From the NCBI GenBank assembly GCA_019828545.1, contig JACVRA010000023.1, positions 124,001 through 188,000 on the forward strand: a DNA stretch of 64,000 bases. Reading direction: 5' to 3'. The notes beneath the pieces are model-generated. The model was given only the letters and a program-made list of their open reading frames with translations, searched no databases and was not told the DNA's origin. Positions 33,419 to 46,559 of the stretch are shown here, in pieces. The DNA comes from Paracamarosporium sp. OC-R06-R3. Taxonomy: Eukaryota; Ascomycota; Dothideomycetes; Pleosporales; Didymosphaeriaceae. The position numbers and the translations under genes are program-made. Every line of letters starts with the position of its first letter. The first letter of the stretch is position 1.

Positions 33419-34263
33419 TAGAGACAACATACCCCTTGTACTGATATACCATGTAAAACATGTACCATAGTAAAATACTAAGAGAAGCGTAGCTCGGGCA
33501 TGACAGTGGAACCACCCCATTTTACATGTTGCAATGCTTTTACATCCCTGCCTTCATGAGTGGAAAGGAGGACTGATTGTCAGAGCATCGTTCTATCGCC
33601 GACTTGTTGAGAAAGAGAAGTGGTATGCTTGCTCCTTCTTGTAAGGTAATGCGGCGAATACGGTCTGGCAAGACCACAGACCAGTTGATCAACACACACT
33701 CAACCAATAGGCAAGGATCACAATTTTGAAGACGTGCGCACATACGAATCTATTCATTGTAATCGCTTACACCGATACATTATATCACGGCCTTCGCTGC
33801 CCTTCCTTGTGGGAGTTTCGCCGAGGTCGTTTACTCGTATCGCGCCGCCCAAAGACACCTTCCAGTTCAAGGATCAGAAATTTTGTCCCAGCGTCCGTTA
33901 TGTAACAAGGTGGGTGTGCCGGACGCAGATATCATGCTGCCTCCACGACCGCACAGCAAACCACTTAAGCCCGGTAAAGGGAGAGCTCGCAGGCGGAAGA
34001 GGAGGACAGCTCATCTGCTACACGCTAGACTTTCATCATCTGGGGAAAAATTAGTGAATGCGGCATCTTTGTTGCGGGCGGGTGCTTACTTGGTTTAAAC
34101 TGGAAGGATAGAGAGCAAAAGTTCGGCGCGCTGCAGATTTTGTGTCGGTGCGTGAGCTTGGACGCTTAGTCATACCTCTAGCGGTCCTGACTTTTCGAGA
34201 TTGAACATCAGGAGACGCGGCTCTGTTGTCTCCAATTCATTTTGCGTCAAGAGGAAGAGGGAA
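33419..34263 (+). other. Intergenic region, no gene seen
   Basis: 845 bp between the two mitochondrial tRNA synthetase genes. I see no coding or RNA feature. The last part presumably contains the AspRS promoter. Confidence 0.4.
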
Positions 34264-36516
34264 ATGGCGACGATGAGCTTGAGGCAAGTCACGCAACATG
34301 TGAATAGCCGCAGTTCGTGCCTCCGAAGCTCTTATGCTGAGGTATCGCGATCTATCTGGACGCGCCATCACGGGATCACGCTCCGGGCTCCAGCAGCATG
34401 TTTGCAAGCATCAGCTCGTCGTTTTGGCACCGTTACCAGCCCAGACGCAAGGCCACAAGAAGCGCTGGATAGCTATAGAACAACGTGTGAGAGCGTTCCC
34501 CGCTAAAGGACGACCTACAAATATCTTAATTAACTATCTTACCAGTAAGCCCGTTGCAATGGACTCATATTACCAATCTAAGCCCGGACTGCGAGACAGC
34601 AAAACCTGGTCAAACGGTAACTTTCTGTGGTTACCTGCTAACGCGTCGCGATGTGAACAAGAAGCTCTCCTTTACCGTCCTGCGTAACATACATCAAAAC
34701 CTCGCCATCCAGGTCGTGTCATCGGCCAACAATGAAGGCAGCGAGGAAGCCAAAGCACATAACCAATTGAAAACATTGCGAGAATGGACACCTGTGGTTG
34801 TCAAAGGAGTTCTCAAAGAGCGCCCACCACCACCCAAACAAGAGTCCGATGTCAGCACACCACGAGGCGAAACCCCTATGATAAACGTAAGGGAGATTGC
34901 ATTGACATCTATCACGCCACTCAACGAGGTCCCCAAGGATATCATCGTCAAGAGCGAAACAGCGTACGGACCCGAACAGCGCCATCTGCAACTCCGTACT
35001 GATTCATCGGCGCGAGGTCGTCTCATTACACGAAGTCATGCCATGCACAACGCAAGAAAACTGCTACATGAGCGGGAATTTGTAGAAATAGAGACGCCTC
35101 TTCTTTTCAAGTCCACACCTGAGGGAGCACGCGAATTTTTAGTACCGACACGAAACAAAGGTCTCGCATATGCGTTGCCTCAGAGTCCACAGCAATACAA
35201 ACAGATACTGATGGCATCTGGATTTCCTAAGTACTACCAGTTTGCACGATGTTTCCGTGATGAGGACTTGAGAGCGGATCGGCAACCAGAATTCACGCAG
35301 GTGCGGTCAATCTCCCCGCAACGTCTTCCACATTTAACTAACGGCCAAACAGCTGGATATAGAAATGTCATTCGCAGATGAAGAGACGGTCATGGCAGAG
35401 ATCGAATCTCTGATTAATCATTTGTGGAGCAAAATGGGATCAGCACCACACCCAACAACACCGTTTCGCCGAATGACTTACCAAGAGGCAATGTCTTCCT
35501 ATGGCTCAGACAAACCAGACCTCCGTTATAGTGCAAAGGTAAGTTCTTCAATTCACTTCGGCATGCACGACTGAGTCTTTTAGATACAAGAAGTCACCGA
35601 GCGCCTTGAAACCGATTTTATCAACAAGATAACATCGCTCGAGCGCCCCGCGGTCGACGCATTCAAAATGACACTATCAGAAGATCCAGTAGTGAACCGC
35701 GAGTTCGTCTCCAACTTTTTCAACAGCCCAGAAGGCGCTCCTTTCCTACAAAACCCCGATGGTCAACCCGCAACTTTCTGCGGCGACGCCGCCCAACCCA
35801 TGGGTGGCCTCGGCCCTCTCGGACACCGTTTTACTATGGAAGCACCCACCGAACTTCAAACTGATCACGGCGACCTTCTCGTCATGCAAGCACGCCCTCA
35901 AGCTCCCTTCACGGGAGGGTCAACCATGCTCGGAAACCTGCGTCTGGCGCTGTATAAAGCGGCTGCTGCCCAAGGACTGATCGAACCGCCAGACTGGCGA
36001 GATTTCAGATTCGTCTGGATCACAGACTTCCCGCTGTTTTCGCCTACAAACGATTCAGAGCCTGGCCAAGGCGGCACCGCTGGCCTTGCGTCCACGCATC
36101 ACCCCTTCACGGCACCAAAAACCGCTGCCGACCTCGATCTGCTCCTCACGAACCCCACTAAAGTAATTGCGGCGCACTACGACATTGTGGTTAACGGCGT
36201 GGAACTCGGAGGTGGTAGTCGGCGTATCCATCACGCTGAGGTGCAGGAATTTGTTTTCCGTGAGGTGTTGAAGATGGCACCGGAGCGGATCGAGGATTTC
36301 AGACACTTGCTGGATGTATTGAGGAGCGGATGTCCGCCACATGCAGGGATTGCGCTAGGATGGGATCGTCTAATGACATTGTTGACGGGGAGTGAGAGTG
36401 TAAGAGACGTCATTGCGTTTTCGAAGAGTGGAAGTGGAGAGGATATGCTGGTGAAGAGCCCCAATAGGGTGACGGAGGACCAGTTGGGGACGTACCATCT
36501 GAAGTTGAGAGAGTAG
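34264..36516 (+). CDS. MSD1: Mitochondrial aspartyl-tRNA synthetase, bacterial type
   Basis: Four exons, 34264..34486, 34546..35300, 35353..35538 and 35584..36516, give 698 aa, all in phase. It charges mitochondrial tRNA-Asp. Residues 1-75 form a basic leader typical of a mitochondrial presequence. The anticodon-binding OB fold starts near [19 protein letters not shown]. Class II motif 2 is [18 protein letters not shown]. The bacterial insertion domain is present, and motif 3 is GIALGWDRL. The internal [10 protein letters not shown] is diagnostic for bacterial-type AspRS. The exon 1/exon 2 junction (donor GTGAGA) was chosen on phase and family continuity and is the least certain part. Confidence 0.87.
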
Positions 36517-37354
36517 GTTGTCGCGCAAGGGATCGCAAACTCTTGCCTGTATTGTACATCCTGTACACTTCTTGTATAATATTGTACGAATGTCTCTAGC
36601 GTGTATTCAATAGATTTGTGGCTTTTGAACCAAGAGTCGATAGGTTAACGTCGACTTCGAATATTCATGCTGGACTATGACACGTCTTCAGATATGTTTA
36701 CATGATAAAGGTAAAGGTATTAGGGTCAGCCACCAAAACACCAACGCACAGGCATTCTACCATCCTCTGATACGGTTTGCATGGGTGTGGTTTTCGTGGG
36801 GTCCCTTGATGGGATAGCGTAGACATGACTGGCCGGTGTCCCCTTTGACCAGCAATTTCAGTCGTTACACAAGGGGGCCCTTTCCATGACGACTACGTCA
36901 CACTGGTCATGGCAACCTAACGAAAACGCCACTCACACACTAGCACCTAACCTTCTCGAAGCGGTTAGGGAATGGGAAGCTGTGCACAGCGCCTTCAGCC
37001 TTACACGGGCGCGCAGGGCCGTCACCAAGCACGGCAGCATACGTCGGCGCACATGCCGTTGAAAGACACCCATGGGTGACCAATTGGGCTGACGCAACAG
37101 GTGTCGTACCGCTTTTGGGGGACCTGAGCCTGGTTTCCCGCAGTTTACGGCATGATGTGCGGTGTTCGCACGGTGCCAGTGGAGCATGATCTGCCCCTTA
37201 GCGGGGCTGGATTTCCGATGACGTAGGTGCAGCCTCCCTTTCCTACAAACATCGTCGTCGCGCTGTCGCCTGCAGCCTTCCTCACCACCACACCAGCACC
37301 GTCGCACACCTCCCGCCCCCTATCGGATCATTGCTACCGTCTACAACCGCCATA
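36517..37354 (+). other. Intergenic region with PIL1 promoter
   Basis: 838 bp between AspRS and PIL1. The last 200 bp are pyrimidine-rich, as is common upstream of highly expressed fungal genes. No gene or repeat recognised. Confidence 0.4.
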
Positions 37355-38834
37355 ATGCACAGGTAAGTCGACACTGGAGCGCGGCCGCCTGTGCTTTCGC
37401 TGACCGCAACCCCCAGGACATACTCGATGCGCCAGTCGCGCGCTCCCACGGCGTCGCAGATTCAGAACCCGCCGCCTCCGTCTTCATCGACAAAGGCTGG
37501 GCGTTTCTTTGGCAAGGGAAACATTGGTACGTTAGCACCTAGTACCCATCCTAGGCCTTCCGGGCCCTTCCGCACCACCATATCGCTCGCCTTTGTGCCT
37601 TCGCCAGGCCCCAGTCTACATTTACTTCTCTTGATTCAACTCAGGAGCCAATTCACGCCTGCAAAACATGCCTGGCTTAGGGGAAAAGGCGCGATATGCA
37701 TCGCTTCGCAACAGACCTGGGGCTAACAAGACATTTCGATTTTCAGGGCACACTTTCCGCCATAAGTCTGCGGGTGCCTTCGGGCCTGATCTTGCGAAGA
37801 AACTCTCGCAGTTGGTCAAGATGGAAAAGAACGTCATGCGCTCCATGGAACTTGTGAGCAGGGAGCGCATGGAGGTTGCTGTAAGCTTGGACCCTATGAT
37901 ACCATGACTGGAAAGATGCTTACACGTGCGGCAGCAACAATTGTCAATTTGGGGCGAAGCCTGCGATGACGATGTCTCCGATGTGACCGATAAGCTGGGT
38001 GTTCTCATTTACGAGATTGGCGAACTCGAGGACCAGTTCGTCGACCGCTACGACCAATACCGTGTGACAATTAAGAGCATCCGGAATATCGAGGCATCTG
38101 TACAGCCTAGCCGTGACCGTGAGTGGGAATGTCTCTTTACGCTATGCTTATGCTGACTTGTTGAAAGGCAAGCAGAAGATCACCGATCAAATTGCCCAAT
38201 TAAAGTACAAGGAGCCGAACTCGCCCAAGATTGTCGTTCTTGAGCAAGAGCTTGTCCGTGCTGAGGCCGAATCTTTGGTTGCTGAGGCCCAGCTCTCCAA
38301 CATCACCCGCGAGAAGCTAAAGGCTGCCTTCACGTACCAATTTGATGCCCTGCGTGAACACAGTGAAAAGATAGCCATCATTGCCGGCTTCGGAAAGCAC
38401 CTTCTTGAGCTTGTTGATGACACTCCTGTTACTCCTGGAGAGACCAGGAACGCTTACGACGGCTACGAGGCCAGCAAGGCGTAGGTTTATTCCACTGATC
38501 TTCTGTCATAGAGAAACTAACGTTTCGCAGCATCATTCAGGACTGTGAGGATGCTTTGACCAACTGGGTCACACAAAACGCTGCCGTCAGCTCCAAGCTT
38601 TCCACTCGTGCGCGCACGCTCTCGCAACGTCGCAAGAACGCTGTCCACCGCGGTGAAGGCGTTGACCTCTCGCACCAGGACCAGCCGCTTGGCGACAGGG
38701 AATCTGGCCTCTGGATTCCGGCGTCAGAGCACCAAGGTAACGGTTACGAGGAAGATGAGGACGATCTTGATGCCCCATCCACAGTTGCAACCGAGACCCG
38801 AGGCCGAGAGGAGGAGAGACCTGTTGCTGCTTAA
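37355..38834 (+). CDS. PIL1: Eisosome core component Pil1 (BAR domain)
   Basis: Six exons, 37355..37362, 37417..37526, 37645..37880, 37935..38118, 38168..38480 and 38531..38834, give 384 aa. The first exon is only 8 nt (ATGCACAG), and joining it gives the family start MHRTYSMRQSRAPTASQ. Pil1/Lsp1 proteins assemble into half-cylinder filaments that shape plasma-membrane furrows (eisosomes). The BAR-domain core shows FRFSGHTFRHKSAGAFGPDL, QQLSIWGEACDDDVSDVTDK and FDALREHSEKIAIIAGFGKH. The C-terminal tail is acidic and disordered. Short introns near the start are typical for this gene in Pezizomycotina. Confidence 0.93.
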
Positions 38835-39702
38835 GCCCATGATAGTAGCACTTTACTCGTCTGATGATCCGACTCCACAACCTACGTTGTATACCCCTGA
38901 TGGAGCGATCGATGGAGTAATGGAGGAGTGGAATAATAATGTGGTCACGTGGAGCTATTTGATGCGCCATGGATAGAGGAAGCTGACTGTCGGGTAGTTT
39001 CTGTCTAAGTTTAGTAATGTGGTTTGACTGCGTATACATGTATAGCGATTGTCTTTTATGCCTCACGATTGGATGCTGGAATGATGGATCAATGTATTGG
39101 AGGGCCTTCGGGCTGGACGTAATAATTGTGAGGGCACTAGGCAGTAATTTCTTCGTCTTTCCGCAAATCCTTGTTGTTGATTCTACATGCGCGTGATAAA
39201 GTTGCTGAAAGATGTCGATTCCATATTTAGGGCAAACCCTTATCTCAGCTTGTTAGGCGCCAATTTCGTTCAGCTTTGAATTGATTGCTGTCGCGCCAGA
39301 CTGATGGAGCGAGAGCTGGCATTGTCGGACCGTCCAGCCGATATGTGTTTTTAGCACATTATACTCTCATGCAGTCTTTGAGCTCTAGTACATATTCAGG
39401 GTAGTATGTTTTTAAGAAAACTCGGTCACTCCCGGACAGCCGTATGCTGGAACAGCAAGCAATATGTAGTAGGTAAAGGAGTGGTGTGCGCGAGTGACGT
39501 GAGGTATAGCTCAAGAGAGTGTTGAATGTAGGAAACGTTCATCCGAACGTCATGCGAGTACGGGAGCTGCGCTATGCAAACTGTGGGGCCTTCACTCTGG
39601 GTCGGAAAGAGTGACCACATCCCGAGCGATCAACAAAACAAACACTTGAGTAGCCGTCTACTGTCTTTGACGCATACACACAATACATCATCGGCTACAG
39701 CT
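38835..39702 (+). other. Intergenic region, no gene seen
   Basis: 868 bp between PIL1 and the SMP-30 gene. No coding, RNA or repeat feature recognised. Confidence 0.4.
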
Positions 39703-40854
39703 ATGAGTGGCGTGAAGAAATATGAAATCACTGAGGTACGTGGCCATCGTCGTTGGCGGCATGGAGGGGTAGCTTTCTGCCCCGCTAAGACCATACCACT
39801 TGTTTACTATCACGTCGCAACGAACAGATAATCATCGCGAAGCGACATCCTACGATTCTCTCTATATACGGACATAGATTGACTTTACTTCCTTTAGCCA
39901 TGGCTCAAGCTTCACTGTGCCCTCGGCGAAGCACCATTCTGGGAAGAATCCACAAACACCGTCCGCTTCGTGGACGTTGAAAAGCAAGAGCTTCACCACG
40001 TTTCCCTCGACCAGGGGCCTTCATCACACAAAGTCGTCAAGCAACATGATATCAGCATAGGCTGCACTGCTGACATTGAAGGCAACGATTCCGAGTTCGT
40101 TTTCGGCGGCAAGTACGGCTACGGCATTTGCAACCGCCAAACGGGCGAGTACCGCTGGATCAAGAAGGTCTGGTCAGACGAGGAAGTCAAGGCTGGCAAG
40201 CCGGATAAGTTCCGCGGTAACGATGGCGCTGTGGACAGCGGCGGAAGGTTCTGGGTTGGGTTCATGTTCGATCCGCTGGTTAGCGAGATGAGCAGCGAGG
40301 GCGCCGTGTTTAGGCTGCATCCCGACGGCACGCTTGACCGTCCGCTGAATGGCATTACGATTCCGAACGGGACGACGTGGAACAAGGCGGATGATACCAT
40401 GTTCTTTGCAGACAGCCCCGAGAAGACGATCTACCAGTTCGACTACGACGCGAAGACGGGAAACGTTTCGAACAAACGCCCATTCTTTGTAATGCCTGAG
40501 GATAACAGGTATGGTGAGGATGCGGTGCCGGATGGCCATTGTATTGATGAGGAAGGGTACATGTGGACGGCACTGCATGGGGGACACCGCGTGTTGAGAA
40601 TCTCACCGAAGGGAGAGGTTGTCGCAGAGATCAAGGTGCCGACGAGCCAGCCGACATGCCCATGTTTTGTAGGCGAAGAGCTAGTCATCACGAGCGCAGG
40701 TGGCAACGCTGGTGAAGGAGGGAAACCTGTTGATGAGTTTGCGGGAAGCCTGTTTAAGATCAATGTGGGTGTTAGAGGATTGAAGAGATTCCGATTCAAG
40801 GGCGGTGCTGCGGTGGAAGGGGGCAAGGTGGAGGGCAAGGTGGTTGCGGAATAA
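39703..40854 (+). CDS. SMP-30/gluconolactonase-like hydrolase
   Basis: Two exons, 39703..39735 (11 codons) and 39898..40854, give 329 aa. The 162-bp intron (GTACGT to CCTTTAG) is long for this window. The SMP-30/gluconolactonase/regucalcin beta-propeller is recognised from CALGEAPFWEE (the Glu metal ligand), FRGNDGAVDSGGRFWVGFMF, ITIPNGTTWNKADDTMFFAD and PDGHCIDEEGYMW. The family hydrolyses sugar lactones with a divalent metal. The exact lactone cannot be told from sequence. Cytosolic, since no signal peptide is seen. It is convergent with SAM37, whose 3' end is 99 bp away. Confidence 0.87.
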
Positions 40855-40953
40855 CCACAATGAGACTCGATTGTTACATTGGAATAACATTGGGTATATA
40901 GCGCCGATATTGATGACAAAATCTATCTTACAACAGCCGTGCAATGAGAATAT

Positions 40954-42362
40954 TCATCTGGGCAACGCACTCAGAAAGCTTTCAACACCGAATCCATCGA
41001 GCACAGGCTGTAAAGGTCGAAGCGCCCAGAAGATGAGAGGGCCTTCTCGTGGCGACCTCCGGTGGTGTACCGCTAGCGCAGTGAACCCTATAGCAACAGC
41101 GGATGTGATTGTGGCGAGTGTATTCATAGCCAATGGACTAGGTAGCGATGATCTTGAACTCTGTGATTGATTGTTGTGGCCATGTAGTACGACCGGAGCA
41201 CGTTGGAGAGCCTGAGGCAGGATGCCATCGTGTATTGCTGTTGAAAGTTGCGGAAGAAATGCTCTCGAGGATCTGCTTCCCCAAGGCAGTTGCATGCTGA
41301 AGTCGCTGGGTGTAGCTTTGCCTGTAGCAACGGACCATACATCGGCAGGATTGATCTCTTCATTGTGCAGTAGCTTCTCTCGCAGGCGAACAATGTACCT
41401 GTCAATTGTCGGAAATTTCGATTGTATCGTCTCTTTGACCCACGCCTGAGGAACGGGCGCATATCGTAGCAATGCCAAATAGCCAAATATCAGACAATCA
41501 AGACTTGATGGCTCTTCACCTTCGAAAATATAGTCTTTCTTGCCTAAAAGGTCGGACAATGGCTGTAAAAGCTCATTTGAGAGGGCATCGAGCCTGAACC
41601 GCGCAGCATATATCGGAGAGCTGAGGAGGCCTCCAACGCCCTTCCCCCGTCCCATATTGAGAGCCTGTGCACGGCCGTCGGTCGGTATACCGGCCGCTTT
41701 CTTTGCAGCTTCGTACTCGGACGTTGCGGTTCCCCTTCCGGGACCATGCGTGTCTTCGCTTGCCTCAGCCATGTCTAGGCTGCTCAAGCCTAGATGAGCC
41801 GTTCTTGATCTAGCTAAATCTCGCCGTTTTGGAGGCAACGTGTAGTTGGTATGCCATGGTAATATTTCGGTATATGCAGCGGTGGTGGCCGTGTTGTAGT
41901 TTTCGGAGGAGACGTAGAGGTAGAGGTCGAGGAGCGGGCCTGCAGTGGATTCAAGGAAGGAGATGAGCCTATGGTGGTGCTGTTAGAGACAATGCCCAGC
42001 AACAGGTATATAAGACTATCATACGCTATCCTGTCTGTTTGTTGTTGGAAGGCTAGTTTCGCATCGAGATCGTGGGCACCCAGGTAGTGGTCGCGAAGGT
42101 AATGGATTATGCTAGTGAATCCAGTGATCTTAGCGTCGACATCCACGAGTAACGGAAAGGTCCCTATCAAGTTAGGATCCCGCAGAAACAATACACATTG
42201 GAATGGCATACCCTGATGGCTGAGCGAAGGGTCATAGTCGGCTACAAGCGCCCATTGATCGGGAAGGAGGATGTGATTGAGGTAGGCTATTGTAGCGATG
42301 CATGCAGGGTCGATCGATGGAAGCCCAAAGGCTGGACCCCACACATGAAGCTTTAGCACCAT
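40954..42362 (-). CDS. SAM37: Mitochondrial outer-membrane sorting protein Sam37 (metaxin/Tom37)
   Basis: Two exons on the minus strand, 42362..42025 and 41968..40954, give 450 aa. The intron ends CACCATAG and the phase joins at an Ala codon. Sam37 is a peripheral subunit of the SAM complex that inserts beta-barrel proteins with Sam50 and Sam35. The metaxin start MVLKLHVWGPAFGLPSID and TGFTSIIHYL mark the GST-N-like half. FEGEEPSSLDCLIFGYLALL marks the C-terminal GST-like half. A hydrophobic segment near the end (about residues 400-418, TLATITSAVAIGFTALAV) could touch the membrane. It is divergent from the 42570 gene with 207 bp between starts. Confidence 0.86.
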
Positions 42363-42569
42363 AGCTTAACGGTTCGAGACGCGACTTCTCGCTGGTGGAG
42401 AACTGGGAGGATGATGTATCTTCGCGCTAATCGGCGCCTGCTAGATGCAGCGCTTGGCAGTTACGCGACCACGTGACAGCGTGCACCGTGCAACTTCCCC
42501 AGATAGCTGGGCGTGCGTTCAGTCACGTCATCCACTCCACGCTTCAAGGCCAGTTCACGGAACGCGGAA

Positions 42570-43495
42570 ATGGCTCCGATCAGGAGATATCTCAGGATCA
42601 CCAAGCACTCCGTTCTGGAGGTGCGCATCTATCTGGTAAGACATCGTTACACGACTGTAGACCAAGCTTGCTAAGTGCTGGGCAGTGAGTGTCATGTCTC
42701 TCCACCGTGTGATGCTTGAGATGATTCTCGCATTTGCTCGGACATTGTGACTAACTTGGCTCTCTCTTGACAGCGACCGTCCTTCTGACGCCGAGACATG
42801 GCTCCTGAGACGCGACAATCCTGCACTGCCTCGTGTGATCCAAGCTGTACGTCCGCTCGTGCTGCCCAAACTCCGGGAAGAGAATGAGCGGGCAAACGGC
42901 CGAAGCAGAGGGAAGGCGAAGAAGAAGGGCGTCAAAGATGTCGTTGTCGAGGGTAAGTGCTTTGAACACATTTTTTGGCTTATCGTGACACTGAAATCCT
43001 CAAACAGACGATTTCGAAGTTTCCATTTTTCTGACAGAGCTTTCGTCACGACACTCTGTTTTGACAAAACAGAAGGTCTTCAAAGAGAAAGCTCGCATTC
43101 AAAGCAATTCGGGCAAGTTGACGAATTGGCTAACCGGAGGGACCAGCGAGCAGCCATTGGTAGTTGGCGAAGGCTCAACAGAGCCCATCGTCATCAGAGA
43201 GGAAGAGAGTGACGAATCTGTTAGTCTTGCGGGCATACCGGAAGCGGACGGAAGTGAGCATCAGGCCACAAACGTAGCCGGCGAGCATGACCATAAGAAG
43301 AAGCTTGGTATGAAGACATCGTACGAGGGATTCTCGATCTACGGACGCATCTTGTGTCTGGTGGTCAAAAGAAGAGGCGCGCGCCACCAGGCGGGCAATC
43401 CGAATACGCCTGCATCAAGTCAACAAATGCTTGAGAATTGGGTATCTACGCAAGCAGCGGCTGAGCAGGTTGACGATGATGAAGATATTGGCTAA
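42570..43495 (+). CDS. Conserved fungal protein of unknown function; first junction out of phase
   Basis: Three exons are apparent: 42570..42635, then about 42775..42952, then 43008..43495, for about 244 aa. The start MAPIRRYLRITKHSVLEVRI, the middle ALPRVIQAVRPLVLPKLREE and DDFEVSIFLTELSSRHSVLT are, as I recall, conserved in an uncharacterised Pezizomycotina protein. The second junction (GTAAGT to AAACAG) is clean. At the first, the donor at 42636 and acceptor CAG ending 42773 leave one extra base (42774) and would shift the frame to an early stop. Either a non-consensus site is used, or a one-base indel is present in this copy or assembly. The C-terminus has ENWVSTQ and an acidic end. Function unknown. 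Confidence 0.65.
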
Positions 43496-46457
43496 GCCAC
43501 ATGACCCTGCAAGGCTCTATTGAAACTCCGCCAATCCGTATAAGCGGTCCAACTAGGCAAGTCGATATCGAAGCGAACCTTGATACGGGTTCCATCTACC
43601 AAAATAACATACATCTGAAAGCGGCCCCAGGAAGGTTTACCACGTGGACGCCGAACCTATATGATCGGCGGTAGGCTTGGTTTATCGAAGCGCTGTGCGT
43701 ATTGCGTGCAGCATTCAGCATCAGCCACAACGAGGGCCTGCGTCTGTGTAGATACAGCGGATGTGATCAAGAATGAGGCGTGGATCAACGAGAGGACAGA
43801 CAAGCCGTCAAAGCCAAACCTCTATTCCGCAGCAGTTGAAAGCAACTTAGTGTTCGTCTTCTTAAAAAAACGTCGTAGAAGCCAATGAACGGCAGCTGAT
43901 AGGCGATCAATTCTCAAATTTTTCTTGGATGACCACGCTCAGTTGTACAGTATGTGTTTCAGCTGCACTCGGTGAGAGATCGCCGACATGACTATGCAAA
44001 CCCTGACATGCTGCATCATTCGTTGAAGGCGAAAAGAAATTTGCGCGCCCCGGCAATGCCGTGTTTGCGGGCGATTGTGGCGTCCGTCGTGAGGTTCGTT
44101 CCACCCTTGCTGACCAGGACCCCCGAAGCCACACAGAAGGCTGCGAAATCCCAGTCGTACCTGCATACGTAGCGCTGCGGGTGCCTGAAGACCCTTGTCA
44201 ATCTGAAGTCATCAGAGTCAATTGATATCGAATGCTCCAGTTTAGATGTACCCATGGTTCGCCGAAACGCCGGCGTGCTCGAGGAGACTAATCGTGGATC
44301 AATGTGAGCGCGTTCAATAAGCTGTAATACCAAAGGAACGGAATGACAGCTCGGTACGGACAAAGAAGCCTTCGTTGCCGGGGACCGAAGTTCACCGGAG
44401 CGGAACTTGTAGATTCATAGAGCTCGAGCAACGGACAATAACCCATGGTGACAATGTTGGGTCACTCAATTGCACAATCGACTCTGATGTCCAGGCGAGT
44501 ACGGAGCGTGGCAGGGTTACTCGACCACCCAAGCAGGCAAAGGAGCAGCCGCACCACAAAAGCGATGAACAAGACGATGGTGCCGCTCGACGTCACGTTG
44601 GTGTCCTCCGCACTTTCCGGACTGCTGGGACGATGTACATCGTACACTACGCAAATTACACGGTGCAACAATGACGATACCGCCGAGACCGGCTCCGCAA
44701 CGGCCTCAGTCTGGCAGCGCCGACAAAGCAAATGCTCCACTGGTCTGAGACGCGTCCATATTTCGACCGTGTTGCAGAAGTACCGAGTGGCAATTCTGGC
44801 AAGGTTATGTACGACACAAGCTTTGGTTGGACGATTTCCCCTGACGATCAGACCGCACTCTAACTTTTAACGCAAATGGGTCCAACCTCTGACAGCGCCG
44901 GCCGATCGGTTTGAGCACAACGCGAACGCTGAGCACCGACAAGCTCAGAAAGGGGCACAAAGCTAATGACATTCGAAATGTGCACTGCGCGGAGCTCAAG
45001 AAAAAAAAACAATTGCGCAAACCAAAATTTGGCCGTCGCAAGGGATCGCTATCTGGAACGTGCATCCACGTGGGTTGCGAGCTGGGTTCAGCTGGGCTTG
45101 CCGCAATGCCTCCGGAATTGCTCGTTGGTGGAGATGTTCAGGTCGCCGCTGTGGCTATCCCGCTCATCACTCACCTCTGTGCAGCCGGAATAGCCGGCGC
45201 TGCACACCAAATGGGAGAGTCCAGCAGACATGCAACAAGCAAAAGTGTCAGCCAGTGGCTGTTGCCGGGAGCAGCAAACAAGGACAGCGCGTGCAAGCAG
45301 GGGACAGAATACGAGTCGCACAACAGGGCTAGGAGACAAAAATAATCATGACAAGTATCGTGGCCTTCTTCCTTGGGTTACCTGAGCAGGGCAAGGCAAG
45401 GCTAGGTCCTTTGGAAGGATGCCAGCATCTCCCAACTCACCGCCAACGGCTGCCCGCAGAAGCGTGGCCGAGGGCAAATTCCAGGGGCACAGTGTGCGTG
45501 TTGGCCTTCTGTGGAAGGCCGGTAGAAGGCGGGAGAAGGCCGCTCTTTGCGCCAGATCTCCGCGCAGCAACGCACTCGAGTGGAGCCGCCCACGACAACC
45601 AAGGCCAAAAGACGGTGAAATTCATCTCCTGTCTGAGGGTGGTCAGTGGCCAACACCTGACACGGACTGGCGAAAACCCCTGCACGTTTCCGATTTCGAC
45701 ACAAGCGACTTGCGCTGAAGGGGTGTTTGGGCCAGCCTTGCTTCACCATGTCGTCGGTGACTTTTCGCCTGGAAAGGAGGGCGCTAAATTTGATTCACTT
45801 GAGTGACCGTTCGCGCTAATTCCAGCATCGCTACCGCAAACGCCAGCTAGCATGACAAGGCCGAAGGCAGTAAAAGTGTCAATCGACAGGGGAACGCAGC
45901 TGCTGCGAGCGGTGATGTCAGAATTAGGCATACTCTGCTCTTGCCGCTCTGCCCGCGTCACGTTGTAACGATTGGCAGCATGCGACGCCTAGCGGAGGCA
46001 TGGTTGGGATTGGATCAGCAGGATCTTCACGCAGTCACGAGGGCCATGAAACGACAAGCAGGAGGACGAGCCTCCGTGTTTCTGGCAGCAATGTGACTAG
46101 GATGCACGCTGTTCGGCCTAGCTCATGCGTCAAGGGCAGGCCCACTTTGACCGCGACGTCCAAGCTCAACTCTCCTTTTTTTTTCGAACAGCCCAGCGCC
46201 TCATCAGCTGGCCGCTCGGGCCATGCCTAGGTAGGCATTATTGCAGTCGTCATGTAAGTTGACCGACATTTTGGGGGGTTGGCAATCTCGGTGCACAAAC
46301 ATAAATACAGCTGCCCCCCGTCGTTCAAGAAAACTTTGTTTCATCAAATATCCAGACACGCTCTATCACGACACAAGCCCCTCCGCGAAGCTACTCCAAC
46401 CCTGCTACTTCCAGCCATCCAACTCTCAACAAACAACCACACCTCCCAACAGCTTCA

Positions 46458-46559
46458 ATGGCTATCATCTGCAACGAGCTCGAGATGTCGACACAAAACC
46501 TGCCTCCATGCCCAGGCCCACCACCCACTCGCCCGCTGCCTCCGGTGCCCTCCAAATAA
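46458..46559 (+). CDS. Possible short frame, 33 aa, Pro-rich
   Basis: A 33-codon frame starting MAIICNELEMSTQNLPP and ending in a Pro-rich run. The ATG is preceded by about 150 bp of pyrimidine-rich and CAAC-rich sequence of the kind found in fungal 5' leaders. It has no signal peptide or known motif. It could be a chance frame, a short peptide or the first exon of something longer. Confidence 0.12.
   Translation: MAIICNELEMSTQNLPPCPGPPPTRPLPPVPSK

Noticed and set aside
36718..36726. TTAGGG-like hexamer
   Set aside because: Single occurrence, not a telomeric array; none elsewhere in tandem.
42371..42380. GGTTCGAGAC resembling a tRNA B box
   Set aside because: No A box at the right distance and no cloverleaf could be drawn.
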